Shown here: in pieces, positions 11,277 through 21,700 of the stretch
How the letters are laid out: each line of letters begins with the position of its first letter
Position numbering within the stretch: the stretch's first letter is position 1
From: Chromera velia
Taxonomy: Eukaryota; Sar; Chromeraceae
Length of the DNA: 52,500 nt
Assembly: GCA_018398765.1 (NCBI GenBank)
Contig: JAHBMJ010001790.1
Span: forward strand, 1 to 52,500
Direction: 5' to 3'
Notes under the pieces: generated by a model
Databases searched by the model: none
Told to the model about the DNA's origin: nothing
What the model saw: only the letters and a program-made list of their open reading frames with translations
Translations under genes and position numbers: made by a program

Positions 11277-13640
11277 TCACTGAGGAAGCGAAGAGGTCAG
11301 CTTGCACTCCTGACAGTCCTGGCAAAATTTTCGATGCACACAGATGCCCTTTCCTCCGCACTCTTTGCACTTACAGCGCTGCCTGCCATGCTCACAAATG
11401 CTCGTCCCCCCACACTCCTTGCATTTCGAGCGCTCACGGCCGTGCTCACAGGTGCTCTTCCCTCCACACTCTTTGCACTGACAGCGCCGACGGCCGTGCT
11501 CACAGATGCTCGCCCCCCCGCACTCCTTGCATTTCGAGCGCTCACGGCCGTGCTCACAGATGCTCTTCCCTCCGCACTCCTTGCATCTCGAGCGAATGCG
11601 ACCATGCTCACAGATGCTACTCCCTCCGCACTCCTTGCAGCGAGAGCGCTGCCGGCCGTGCTCACAGATGCTCGCCCCCCCGCACTCCTTGCATTTCGAG
11701 CGCTCACGGCCGTGCTCACAGATGCCCTTCCCTCCGCACTCTTTGCACTGAGAGCGCTGCCGGCCGTGCTGACAGATGCTACTCCCTCCGCATTCCTTGC
11801 ACCGCTGACGCTGCCGGCCGTGCTCACAGATGCTCTTCCCTCCACACTCCTTGCATCTCGAGCGAATGCGACCATGCTCACAGATGCTACTCCCTCCGCA
11901 CTCCTTGCAGCGACAGCACTGCCGGCCGTGCTCACAAATGCTCTTCCCTCCGCACTCCTTGCATCCTCCGCGTTGCCTGCCGTGCTCGCAGATGCTCTTC
12001 CCTCCACACTCCTTGCACTGAGAGCGATTACGGCCATGCTCACAGATGCTCTTCCCTCCGCACTCCTTGCACAGAGAGCGCTGCCGACCATGCTCACAGA
12101 TGCCCTTCCCCCCGCACTCCTTGCACCTATAGCGAACCCGCCCATGCAAGCACAGAATCTGCCCATGGCGGTTCCTCTTCACCTCTCCTCCCCCTTCCCC
12201 CCCCTGGCACTCAGTCTTAGACAAAGCCATCTTCCCTCCACCGACCAGGTCCCCTCTCTTTCTACGGAGTTCAGAAGGGAGAGGAGCGGACTCTGAGAGA
12301 CACACCGTCAACCGACGCTGCTTCTCTTCCCGCACGACACCCCCCTCCCTCCTCCGCGAAGGTCCCCCCTCCGAATCAGGAGGCCGAAATCCAGACGCAT
12401 CATTGCAATCGTCAGCCTCGACATCACTGAGGGCAGACTCAGAACGACAGCGCTTCAGGCGAACCGCGACGCTTTGTTTCCTCTGCCCCCCTCCTCTTTC
12501 GTGATGAGTGACACGGCAATCATGTGGAGGCAAGTGGGTGGAGGAGAGAGGGAGGGAGCGGGGGATCTTCCGGTCACACTCGGTTTCAGCGAGACCTTTG
12601 TTGCCGCTCACTGAATCTGAACGGTCAAAATCCACATCCTCCTTCTCCCCCTTTACATACGCCTCCTGTTTCTTTGACTCACTCAGACTGCTGTTGCCCC
12701 CACTTCCCCTTTGTCTGTCAGATCCTCTGAACTCGACAGCTGGTGATTGAGGGAAGAATGTGGAATCTGTAGATGTCTGCTGACGTTCACTGATCTCTTC
12801 TGCCATCCTGGGGGGGTCCGTTCGGGTCCTCGTCTCAGAGAAAGTCGGACACGCACTCTCTGGCTGAGGGCAAGAGAGGCCACTACGCTCATTGACAGTC
12901 TCTCTCTGCGGGTGTTCGATCTGCCGGTTGGGGGGCAGAGGGATCAGTCCGAGCTGCACACTCTCAGGGACCCCCCATTCCACCGAAATACCGATCATCT
13001 CTCTTTCCTGCTGCTCTCCTTCCCTCTCTTCTACACCAATATGGATTGTGTTGTGCCCCCTTCCTCCGACCGAACAGCGGTCAGCAGGAGGAAGCCCATC
13101 AACGAGACAAACCACGCGGAAGTCTCCACCGTTCAGCGGCTCTAGACACACGGGGTTGTCGGGGTCTGACACCTCAACCCCGTTGCTGCTGTTCGGAACT
13201 GCAACCAGTCTGAAATTTAATTTCGACACGCCCACCCTTTGAACCTCCCGATCTGTCTCCACTTCACTCTCGAAATCTCCAGAGACAGTCGTCGGCAACT
13301 CTGTGAGATTCACCTCCACCTCACTCGACACCCACCACGGACGCCCACAAGGTGCAGGTGTCAGAGACAACGCACCACCCAACTCCCACCCACCCAACTC
13401 AGGACATTCTCCCACCACCACAACGCGCTGATTCTCTCGACCCCCCGGGCACTGCGCAACGAAGGCGATCAACCCCTTCATTGGAAATGCCAAAACAGAT
13501 ACGTAGACGGCTTCAATTTGAATCACGTGAGGGGGGATGAATCGATCGACAGCGAATAACACCAAGCTGTCTGACAGTCCCTTTCGACGCCCTCGAACGG
13601 CAGCTGCACAGATTCGAAAATCAACCATTTCGACAGTCAT
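11277..13640 (-). CDS. CBM20-like domain fused to 15+ CxH..CxxC zinc-knuckle-like repeats (copy A)
   Basis: One uninterrupted frame of 787 codons. Near the N-terminus VVVVGECPELGGW is a clear CBM20-type (starch-binding) signature, followed by a WWVSSEVEV strand and a second half to about residue 190. A 300-residue polar, low-complexity linker follows. From about residue 500 there are 15 tandem 18-residue units with consensus ICEHGRQRSRCKECGG, each with Cys-x-His-x6-Cys-x2-Cys spacing suited to one zinc ion, and a degenerate final unit ending CQECKLTSSLPQ. A start at 13,481 (MKGLIAF) aligns best with copy B; 13,640 is the longest start. Zinc binding and starch or glucan binding are inferred from motifs; the repeat family occurs widely in protists and giant viruses without assigned function. 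Head-to-head with copy B. Confidence 0.8.
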   Translation of the reverse strand: MTVEMVDFRICAAAVRGRRKGLSDSLVLFAVDRFIPPHVIQIEAVYVSVLAFPMKGLIAFVAQCPGGRENQRVVVVGECPELGGWELGGALSLTPAPCGRPWWVSSEVEVNLTELPTTVSGDFESEVETDREVQRVGVSKLNFRLVAVPNSSNGVEVSDPDNPVCLEPLNGGDFRVVCLVDGLPPADRCSVGGRGHNTIHIGVEEREGEQQEREMIGISVEWGVPESVQLGLIPLPPNRQIEHPQRETVNERSGLSCPQPESACPTFSETRTRTDPPRMAEEISERQQTSTDSTFFPQSPAVEFRGSDRQRGSGGNSSLSESKKQEAYVKGEKEDVDFDRSDSVSGNKGLAETECDRKIPRSLPLSSTHLPPHDCRVTHHERGGGQRKQSVAVRLKRCRSESALSDVEADDCNDASGFRPPDSEGGPSRRREGGVVREEKQRRLTVCLSESAPLPSELRRKRGDLVGGGKMALSKTECQGGEGGGEVKRNRHGQILCLHGRVRYRCKECGGKGICEHGRQRSLCKECGGKSICEHGRNRSQCKECGGKSICEHGRQRGGCKECGGKSICEHGRQCCRCKECGGSSICEHGRIRSRCKECGGKSICEHGRQRQRCKECGGSSICQHGRQRSQCKECGGKGICEHGRERSKCKECGGASICEHGRQRSRCKECGGSSICEHGRIRSRCKECGGKSICEHGRERSKCKECGGASICEHGRRRCQCKECGGKSTCEHGRERSKCKECGGTSICEHGRQRCKCKECGGKGICVHRKFCQDCQECKLTSSLPQ
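11300..12160 (-). repeat. Coding 54-bp tandem repeat array of copy A
   Basis: About 16 units of 54 bp (18 codons). Each unit reads ATCTGTGAGCACGGCCG...TGCAAGGAGTGCGGAGG on the minus strand. Because the period is a multiple of three and lacks stops in several frames, long open frames also appear on the opposite strand and in a second minus frame; these are by-products. Confidence 0.9.
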
Positions 13641-15034
13641 TTATACATATTAATATCCATAAGAATATCAAGGAACGCCTGAGGTCACCACAACTCTTTT
13701 TGAAGGTCGAAATGCATCACTGCTCAGAGACTCAGACACCTCAAGGGCAGCCCAGAACCACCCTCATTCACTCAGACACAAAAGAAAAAACGCCTATCAC
13801 GGTCTGCAGAGAAACAATCCGCTTGGGGACTTACCAGCACTGCCTCTACTTCAAGTTGTCCGACGGCCCGACCAATCCCTCGAAGGACAAATGTGCAGAT
13901 GGACGGACCCACAAGCAAGCCAGGAGACCGATGCTTCTCAATCGAGTCTGCCCTCCAACTGAAGAATGGTTCTCACACAAAAGCAGCTGTATATAGGCAG
14001 ATTCAATCAAAGAGATAGCCAGAAAGCAATTAATCTGATCTGCTCGAGACAGTCTCTGTATCGATACCGATATCGGTCTTCCGAAGCACTCAACGTTACT
14101 CCAGCTTCGAAGTGAAGAGTCAGGAACTCGAGGAAGAACTTATATACATAGAGGCTCTCGCAGGCTTCTTGATCAATCTGATAAACTGTAAGATCACCTG
14201 ACAGACTTCAACAGACTCTTGAACAGACTCAACAGAGTCAAGACTGTCACTGTACTGTCACTCATTGAAAACTAACTGTCACATTGCTATATATATACAA
14301 GCTGAAGTTGTTTTTAATTGTCTCAGAACATCTCAGAACAGGTGGACAGTTCATGGCATTTCGAAAGTCAAGTTCCTGCGCTCGCGAATGCGATCGTTCG
14401 TGATGCCATCGCATCAATCCGATTCAATCCGCGCGCCGTTTGCGTCAAGTTCACAAGAGTCCACGAATGTCCACGAATTTATGCACAATCGAAGGCTTCG
14501 TGAAGGTTCGATCCTTCAATGCCGCGCTAGCTTCTGTGACAGCAAGCTGCTACTTTGGTCAGTCAGTTGATTCATCGTTCCACATTCGCGGACCGGCTTG
14601 TGGGAGGACAGGAATAGCTTCTCGTCTTTTGTCTCTGCATGAGTCCTGCGTTTGGTCGCTTTGCAAGCGTCAGAGAATGCAACCAAGTGCATGAGACAGG
14701 AGGCGTCACTTGCTGTGGCTACACCTTCTTTTGGACTTTTTCTTTTTCTGTCATCCTTGGCTCTAGATCCTTTGCGTGTGTGTCTCCCTTGGCACACTCA
14801 AGTATCGTCAACCTTCTGTAGCATCAAGTCAGTGGGTGGGTTATGGGTGGGTTGGTGGTATCGAATCTCAAGGGAGACTTGTCAGCTTGTTTCCCGTCTA
14901 TGTGTACGGAAGCTGGTGCGCTTTTGGCCGCTAATCATGACACAGACTCTGTAAGCTTTCTCCATCTGCTTGTGTGCTTGCAGAGATCAGTCAAGGGTTC
15001 GCTTTTGGTCTTTCCCGACACTTTTCATTACATC
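13641..15034. promoter_or_regulatory. Divergent intergenic region between CBM20/zinc-knuckle paralogs
   Basis: About 1.4 kb between start codons pointing outward. TATA-like stretches lie at 13,989 (GTATATAGG), 14,139 (TTATATACA) and 14,289 (TATATATATAC). Repeated AGACTC/ACAGACT words occur at 14,200-14,260. No conserved exon is visible, although an acceptor-like TTGCAG at 14,978-14,983 leaves room for a spliced 5' exon of copy B. Confidence 0.4.
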
Positions 15035-17290
15035 ATGGTGGAAGCGGAGAGGGGTGTTGTGCTTTTTGCTTGTACGGGTGTGGAGCCTCGGGAGGGGCAG
15101 ACGCTGGTGGTTGTTGGTTGCAGTTCTGAGCTCGGAGGGTGGGACGCGAGTCGCGGCATCGCCCTTCATCGAGTGAAGAACCCTGCCTTCCCAGGCGTGT
15201 GGATGTCCTTTCCGATGAGTCACAAGGCGTGCTCTCAGCTGCAGTTTCAGTTTGCCCTCGTGGCTGCAGATACTGACATTCTCGAAAAAGATTCGTCAGC
15301 GCGTGGTGGGATGAGGCTGGTCGATAGAGGGTCTCCGATAGAGGGTGGTCTGAACTTTTCGACAGTCACCTCCGTCCTCTCAGCAGCATCTTCCATTGAC
15401 GGTCGACGTCAGGACTGTTGTGGGTGGGTCTGGGAGCCTTTTGGATGTGGTCCGAGGAATGTGGAGGTGGTTGGTGGTGGGTTTGTGTTGTTTGGTGGGC
15501 GTTGGGGAGAGGGGGGGACACAGGTGACTCCGTTGACATGGGAGGACATGGTGTTAGCACAGCAGGAACTCGAACAGGACAGTCCGTCCCCTGTTTCTTC
15601 ACAGTTCGACAGTGAGAAGGAGAAGGAAGGGGGGGGGGGTACCTTGGGGGGTCCGCCTGAGGACAGTGGGATGGATGGCGATGTCACTGCAGAGACTGAG
15701 AGTGTGCCGCTTTTCGTTTCGGCGCTACCCGCTGCCCTGTCACCCCCCTCTCCGACTTCTTCTTGCCATCACGTAACTCAGCGTGTACTGTCTGAAACTG
15801 ATTTGTCCCGCCCCCGAGACAGGGTGACGGTATCGGGACAGCAGGGTGGTGGTGGTGGTGGTGGCATTCTGGTGGCGTCTCCTGACTCTGCTGCTGTTTC
15901 CAGTTGTCATTCTCCGACCTCTGTGTCTGCAGCTGTGTTTCTCCAGAAGGGGCAAAGTGAGGTGAGAGGGGAGAGAAGAGGCGATGGGGGGTCTGATCAG
16001 TCTTTTCGATTTGCACCTGTAGCTTTGATGAATGGGGGTGGGGTGCGGGGGGCAGATGTGTTGGGAGGGAAGAATGAAGAGATTTTGACTGGCAAAAAGG
16101 GTGAAGGAGACCCCGTAGCTAGTCCTCATCAGACGGGCAGAAAGAGTCGGTGCGTATTCCAAGAGCCCCCAGCATCTCTCGTGTATGAGGGTCCAAACCA
16201 AAGCCGTCTCTCTTCTCTTGCGGTGTCCGTCTCCGCGTCGCAGTCAGAGAAGGGAGTGGGCGAAGAGGCGTGGGTGTTGTTAGAGAGAGTTTCGTCTAAT
16301 GCCCCCCTTCAGACAAGCCGTCTCTCATCAGACAGCGTCGCTCACCCATGCATCAGAGTTGATGACACAGACATCGAATGTCAACAGGAGGGAGTCAGTG
16401 AAGTGTCCGCAGAGAGGGGGGTGAACAAAGCTGAGAAAGGTCTCGAGGATGTGTATTCCGACCGTTGTGATTCAGTGGGAGACAGAAAAAAATCGGCTGG
16501 CACCGAACTTCAGAGCAGGATCCCCCGCTCCCACCCTCTGCCTTCCTCCTACCTGCGTCTCCTTGAATGCCAGCGAGAAGAGGGGCAGAGGACAGAAGGC
16601 GTTGCGGTTCCACTGAAACGTCGACGGTCAGAGGCTGACGACTGCGTTGAGGTGTGCGGCTCTCCGGCTGATGGTGTCGGGGTGGGGGAGGGGTGTCTGC
16701 GGGGAGAGAAGCATCGTCGTTTGACTCTGTCTGTTTCGGCATCGGAGTCTTGTGACGGGGGGGGGCATCCGATTGCGGGAGGGAACATGGGGGCGTCAAA
16801 GCATGATTGCGAAGGGGTGGGTGGGAGGGGAGAGGTGAAGAGGAATCGCCATGGGCACATTCTGTGCTTGCATGGGCGTGTTCGCTATAAGTGCAAAGAG
16901 TGCGGGGGGAAGGGCATCTGTGAGCATGGTCGGCAGCGCTCTCAGTGCAAGGAGTGCGGGGGGAAGAGCATCTGCGAGCATGGTCGGCAGCGCTCTCGCT
17001 GCAAGGAGTGCGGAGGGAGTAGCATCTGTGAGCATGGTCGCATTCGCTCGAGATGCAAGGAGTGTGGGCGGAAGAGCATCTGTGAGCACGGCCGTCAGCG
17101 CTGTCAGTGCAAAGAGTGCGGGGGGAAGGGCATCTGCGAGCACGGCCGTCGGCGCTCTCAGTGCAAGGAGTGCGGAGGGAAGAGCATTTGTGAACACAAT
17201 CGTATTCGCGCTCAGTGCAAGGAGTGCGGAGGGAAAAGCATATGTGAGCACGGCCGTCGGCGCTCTCAGTGCAAGGAGTGTGGAGGGTAG
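15035..17290 (+). CDS. CBM20-like domain fused to zinc-knuckle-like repeats (copy B), ending at an in-frame TAG inside the array
   Basis: The frame starts at MVEAERGVVLF and shows TLVVVGCSSELGGWDASRG followed by PGVWMSFPM, the CBM20 signature, aligned with the same region in copy A. A long Ser/Gly/acidic linker follows (about 550 residues), then eight units of the ICEHGR..R..CKECGG type. The ninth unit should begin with Lys (AAG in sister units) but has TAG at 17,288-17,290. Coding sequence then continues in the same frame to TAA at 17,411-17,413 with two more units, so the TAG looks like a recent nonsense change or a readthrough site. The frame is open upstream to 14,843, but the protein there has no counterpart in copy A. 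Same likely biochemistry as copy A. Confidence 0.72.
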   Translation: MVEAERGVVLFACTGVEPREGQTLVVVGCSSELGGWDASRGIALHRVKNPAFPGVWMSFPMSHKACSQLQFQFALVAADTDILEKDSSARGGMRLVDRGSPIEGGLNFSTVTSVLSAASSIDGRRQDCCGWVWEPFGCGPRNVEVVGGGFVLFGGRWGEGGTQVTPLTWEDMVLAQQELEQDSPSPVSSQFDSEKEKEGGGGTLGGPPEDSGMDGDVTAETESVPLFVSALPAALSPPSPTSSCHHVTQRVLSETDLSRPRDRVTVSGQQGGGGGGGILVASPDSAAVSSCHSPTSVSAAVFLQKGQSEVRGERRGDGGSDQSFRFAPVALMNGGGVRGADVLGGKNEEILTGKKGEGDPVASPHQTGRKSRCVFQEPPASLVYEGPNQSRLSSLAVSVSASQSEKGVGEEAWVLLERVSSNAPLQTSRLSSDSVAHPCIRVDDTDIECQQEGVSEVSAERGVNKAEKGLEDVYSDRCDSVGDRKKSAGTELQSRIPRSHPLPSSYLRLLECQREEGQRTEGVAVPLKRRRSEADDCVEVCGSPADGVGVGEGCLRGEKHRRLTLSVSASESCDGGGHPIAGGNMGASKHDCEGVGGRGEVKRNRHGHILCLHGRVRYKCKECGGKGICEHGRQRSQCKECGGKSICEHGRQRSRCKECGGSSICEHGRIRSRCKECGRKSICEHGRQRCQCKECGGKGICEHGRRRSQCKECGGKSICEHNRIRAQCKECGGKSICEHGRRRSQCKECGG

Positions 17291-17413
17291 AGTATTTGTG
17301 AGCACGACAGAGAGCGCTACTTTTGTAAGGACTGTGGAGGGAAGGGCATCTGTGAGCACGAAAAGATTCGCTCTCAGTGCCAGGACTGTAAGCTTGTCGC
17401 TTCTCTTCCTTAA
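16857..17413 (+). repeat. Coding 54-bp tandem repeat array of copy B
   Basis: Ten units of 54 bp in inverted orientation relative to the array at 11.3-12.2 kb. Units at the 5' end are the most regular; the last two (after TAG) carry more substitutions, including EHDRERYF and EHEKIRSQCQDC. Confidence 0.85.
17291..17413 (+). pseudogene. Stranded 3' end of copy B beyond the TAG
   Basis: In frame with copy B, this stretch encodes SICEHDRERYFCKDCGG, then KGICEHEKIRSQCQDC and KLVASLP before TAA. Copy A ends with the matching CQECKLTSSLPQ. Preservation of frame, of all Cys/His residues and of the natural C-terminus shows that this was coding until recently, or still is by readthrough. Confidence 0.7.
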
Positions 17414-17489
17414 TTGTCCTTTTTGACCGATCAATCTCCTGTGGCTGTCAACACCCTCCGTCTCTCTTGCCGTCCCCCTTTCTCTCTCC

Positions 17490-17700
17490 GTTGCCGTGTC
17501 GGTATTCGCTCCACATGCAGGGATTGAGGGGTGTGTGACTTAGATCGTCTGTGAGTGCGGGTGTAAGCGTTCTGCTTGCAGGGATTGTAGGGGAGAGGCG
17601 CTTGTGTTCGCTGAAGTGGCTGCAGACACTGCAAAGAGTGAAACTTGTCCCTTCTCTTTCGCCTCTTTGAACGATCAATTCCCCTTCGACCTCTCTCTCT
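17490..17700 (+). pseudogene. Decayed duplicate of the zinc-knuckle gene 3' end
   Basis: Degenerate units are recognisable: one frame reads RSTCRD..GVCDLDR and another CECGCKRSACRDCRG. The following DNA CTTGTCCCTTCTCTTTCGCC..GAACGATCAATTCC repeats, with changes, the copy B 3' end CTTGTCGCTTCTCTTCC..GACCGATCAATCTCC (17,394-17,440). A third, fainter match to the GATCAATT segment is at about 17,950-17,972. Stops and frameshifts rule out function. Confidence 0.5.
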
Positions 17701-19545
17701 CTCTCGCTCTTTCTCTCTTTATCTCTCACACCCATGCACACAGCCCCACTCTCCCGATACCCCGTTTCAGACGTTTTCTTTTTGCTTGGGAAGAGGGCCC
17801 AGTGAGTCGAAGAGATGGGTTGCGTTTAGACTTTGTTCTGGAGGTTGATTGCATGGAGTGATCTCAGGGGAGTGAAGTGCTGCTGTGCCTGACGGATCGT
17901 GTTCACAACTGGGGCTCGTTCTGTTCTTGTGTGTCTCTCTGGTCTTTTCTCTTCCTCTGTGATCAATTTCCCCTCTTTCGTCACCGCCCCACAATCTCTC
18001 TCTCTCTCTTCCTCTCTCTCTCTCTCTCAGGCAATGACTCAATCGATGCCGACACGCCTCTCCAATTCTGGGTCCTCTGAGGGAATCGAGGCGAGGGGGA
18101 TGTGCATGCAGAGAGGACGGGAGGGGAGGGGGGTGCAGAAAGAGACGCTCTGCTGTGGACGTCTTGGTTGTCTGCATGGGAGTGTGAATGCCTCCATGCA
18201 GCTGCACGTGTGCATGATTCTCTGTGTCTCTCTTCAATCAAGTGCTGTCGTGTTGATGCATGGTGCTCCTCACCCTCTTTTTCTTTTCTCCCCTGTCTGC
18301 CTCCTCTGACTGATACATACAGAATCATTGATTGAGTGCCTTCTACTGCGTGTGTTTGTAATTTGCCTTTTCTTCTCAAAGAGACAGGCGTGCCAAGGGC
18401 ACGCAGAAATTTTTGCCCTCATTCTGCTTCATCCTTGCTGCATGCGCGCACGTCCTTTCGGCATGGAGCTCTTTTTTCAGGCTTGAATGTGGTGTGACAG
18501 TGGGTGCACGGATCTGTCAGACAGACATGCACGGATGACAGAGAAACAGAGAAAGAGGGTCAGAAAACGAGAAAAGGTCTCTGAAGGAGCATGCGTTTCT
18601 TTTTCATACAGAAATGCTTCCTACTGCATACAGTAAAAAAGACGTAGTAAACTAGCTAGTAAAATTTGAAGAAATCTTAGTAATAGCTAGAGTAATAGGA
18701 TATTATTTTTACAAGATATGTATGGACTGCCAGGAGCTCGGCTCCACCGGCTTAGTCATTCATTCATTTATTCATTCATTCATTCATTCAATATAAGGCT
18801 AGATATAAAGTTTCAAGTTTAAGCTAGCTAGAGTTCAATAATTTAATTAAGTTACTATAGGCAGATGAATTAAAACAAGCTTTAAGAGAGTAAGGACTTT
18901 GATGGTCACCATAAATTTGACTCCAAATTTAACTTCAAATATAAAATGAAATTTGATGTTCAACATAAAATCAAGTCAACGATATTATCAACGTAGAAAT
19001 GAATTCTAAATCAATTCAAACCCAGGTGAAACCTAGTGAAACCAAGTAGTTTGGTTGAAGATACCCTACATTGTAGAACATTGTAGTATAGTTTCAACGG
19101 CCTGCTCTACCATATTTCATAAGGTTAGACAGGCCGCTCGCCGCTCGCAATGCCTCACACTAGGGTGTAAGTCACTGCATGAGGTGCTAAGAGTAACTAA
19201 CGGCCGGCTGGGTTATCAATTTACGGTAACTAAGTTAGGGTTAAGGTCCTCGAAGGTCCTAAAGCCTTCGATAACGGTTATTCCAACCTCTATAAGGTGG
19301 TAAGGTCCTAAAACAGATAGTAACGGTTATACTAGCAGTTATACTAACTTATATAAAAAGACTCTTCAGCCAAAGTAATGGACTCTTTGAATCACTAAAG
19401 GCCTTAATCAGTTATTGCTAGCCTTTTCCCTTACCTGTCAGTCTGTTTAAACATCATTTTCGCCCTTCTCCTACTCGGAGTCCCTCCCCGCCCTCCCGTG
19501 TTTAACTTAGCGGCACCCCTTCCTCTACCTTACTCTGCCTCTTCT
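17701..19545. other. Gene-free interval
   Basis: 17,701-18,640 is CT-rich with many short open frames on both strands and no recognisable protein. 18,588-18,617 (GCATGCGTTT..TTTTTCATACAGAAAT) resembles one end of the palindromic element found at 3019 and 47,836. 18,755-18,791 is a short (ATTC)n tract. 18,640-19,450 is AT-rich with no coding signal. Confidence 0.55.
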
Positions 19546-19546
19546 T

Positions 19547-19815
19547 GCAGAAGAAGAAGAAGAAGCAGAAGCAGAAGCAGAAGAAGAAGAAGAAGAAGAA
19601 GAAATAAAAAGAAGAAGAAGAAGAAGAAGAAGAAGAAGAAGCAGAAAAAGAAATTGAAGAAGGAGAAGAAGAAGAAGAAGAAGAAGAAGAAGAAAAAGAA
19701 GAAAAAGAAAAAGAAAAACAAAAAGAAAAAAAAGAAGAAGAAGAAGAAGAAGAAGAAGAAGAAGAAAAAGAAAAAGAAGAAGAAGAAGAAGAAGAAGAAG
19801 AAGAAAAAGAAGAAA
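19547..19815. repeat. (GAA)n / (GAAA)n trinucleotide tract
   Basis: About 270 bp of GAA units with AAA and CAG variants. It would encode poly-Lys or poly-Ser and is not a gene. The right flank (CCCCAAGAGGCTAGTCAG...CACGGCTTTGACGGCC) recurs in inverted orientation beside a second GAA tract at 24,250-24,355. Confidence 0.95.
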
Positions 19816-20395
19816 TTACCCCCAAGAGGCTAGTCAGTTTTAAAACTATCAAAGTCACGGCTTTGACGGCCTTTGGCTATCAAAGCCACGGCTTTTGCGG
19901 CTTCAACGAACTCTATATATAAAATTTTAAAGAAGTTTACATTTTTTTAAATATGTTTTGAATTATCCTCTCCCCCCCTTTTACATGATTATTAGCATCA
20001 TGAGAGTTTAATGATGAGACTCTAGGATGAGACTACACATTGTATTAAATACATGCATGATGAGTGGAAAACGACAGTATCATAAAATAATATAGGTATA
20101 TAGAAGAGGATAGATGAGGCCCGACAAATGCAAAACATGTTGTGAAAAACATATAATCAAAATATTCTATTTGCATGGTTTGTCATTGGATTTGTTGAGA
20201 TTACTGTCAGGATTCAAGGTGTATGGCTCATTCCGAGCGACCAGATCCTCGCTTCGTTGAGCCCAAACAAAAGGGACCGAATTTGTCACCTAGATTTGTC
20301 ACCAAAAGCCGCAAGAAAAAACTTGCTCCAACCAGGGCGGTTGGGCCTTGGATGGGGGAAGGAGAGAAGCGTCTCCTGAACACAAAGGACCGATA
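19816..20395. other. Gene-free AT-rich interval
   Basis: 19,850-19,912 carries repeated words of the type CAAAGCCACGGCTTT. The rest to about 20,200 is AT-rich. 20,223-20,400 has a short open frame rich in Arg/Lys/Pro running into the simple repeat; I do not recognise it and do not call it. Confidence 0.5.
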
Positions 20396-21700
20396 CTCAT
20401 TCATTGATTTATTCATCCACTCACCGCCACCCACCCACTCACCCACTCACCCACTTATTCGTTCATCCATCACCTTCTCACTGATTCATTCAACAACCCA
20501 CTCGCCCACTCACTCACTCACTCACTCATTCTTTCGTTTTTTCACAATGACTCACTCCTACATAATATGTATATGCACTCACTCGCTCATTCGTGCATCC
20601 ACTCCTTCAATGACATTCATTCATTCACTCACTCATACACTCACTTACCTATCCACCCATACTCACTGATTCATTCACTCACTCAGTCACTCAATCACTC
20701 AATCATTCAAGCACTCACTCACTCACTTACTCACTCACTCACTCACTTACTCACTCACTCAAGCACTCACTCATTCATTCACTCACCGATTCATTGATTC
20801 TCTCACTCACTCATTCACCCACTCATCCCTTCATTCACCCACTCATCCACTTACTTCTTCATTCACTCCCACACTTATTCACTAACCCGTGCTCACTCAT
20901 TCACTGGCCGGCTCATTCATTTATTCATTCAATATTCATTCACCCACTCGCTCATTTACTCACTCACCCACTCACCCACCCTCACTGACCTATTCACTCA
21001 CTCCCTCTCATCTCCCTCTCGCACTCGCCCACTTAACTAGACTCACTCATCCATTCACTCATTCACTCAACTAGTGGCACTCACTCACTCGCTTATTCAC
21101 TCACTCACTCACTCACCCACCTTCGCTCACTCACCCATTCACTCACCTATTCACTCACTCACTCACTTATGCACTCACTCACTCACTCGCTCACTCATTC
21201 ACTCACTCGTCCACCTGTATTCACTCGCTCGCTCACTCACCCACCCGCACTCACCCACTGGCTCACTCCTACACTCACTCACTCACTCTCTCACTCACTC
21301 ACTCGCTCATTCATGCATCCACTCCCTCAATAACATTTATTCACTCACTCACTCCTATACTCACTTACCTACTCACCCATACTCACCGATTTATTTACTC
21401 ACTCACTCACTCTCACTCACTCACTCATTCGTTCACTCACTCAATGACTCACTCACTCGTCCACCTGCACTCACTCGCTCGCTCACTCACCCATCCGCAC
21501 TCACCCACTGGCTCACTGCTACACTCACTCAAACACTCAGTCATTCTGATATTCATTCATTCATTCATTTATGTATCTATCCATCCATTCATTCATTCGA
21601 TTATCCATATATCCGTCCATTCATTCATCCATGCATCCATTCATTCATTCATTTATTCATTTATTCAATCGTTCAATTGTTCATTCATTTACCCTGTTCA
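20396..21700. repeat. 1.3-kb degenerate (TTCA)/(CTCA) tetranucleotide field
   Basis: Nearly every four bases read CACT, CATT or TTCA with a few insertions such as TGCATCCACTCCTTCAAT. Higher-order duplication is visible: CACTCGCTCATTC.TGCATCCACTCC at about 20,578-20,605 and again at 21,299-21,325, and CACTCGTCCACCTG at 21,203 and 21,453. The resulting Ser/His/Thr-rich open frames are by-products. Confidence 0.9.

Noticed and set aside
11297-12296. Long open frames on the plus strand and in a second minus frame across the zinc-knuckle array
   Set aside because: They follow the 54-bp period of the real coding frame, encode Ala/Leu-rich repeats without any domain, and end where the array ends.
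19498-19858. Poly-Lys and poly-Ser open frames over the GAA tract
   Set aside because: Pure trinucleotide repeat is open in several frames; there is no flanking coding sequence.
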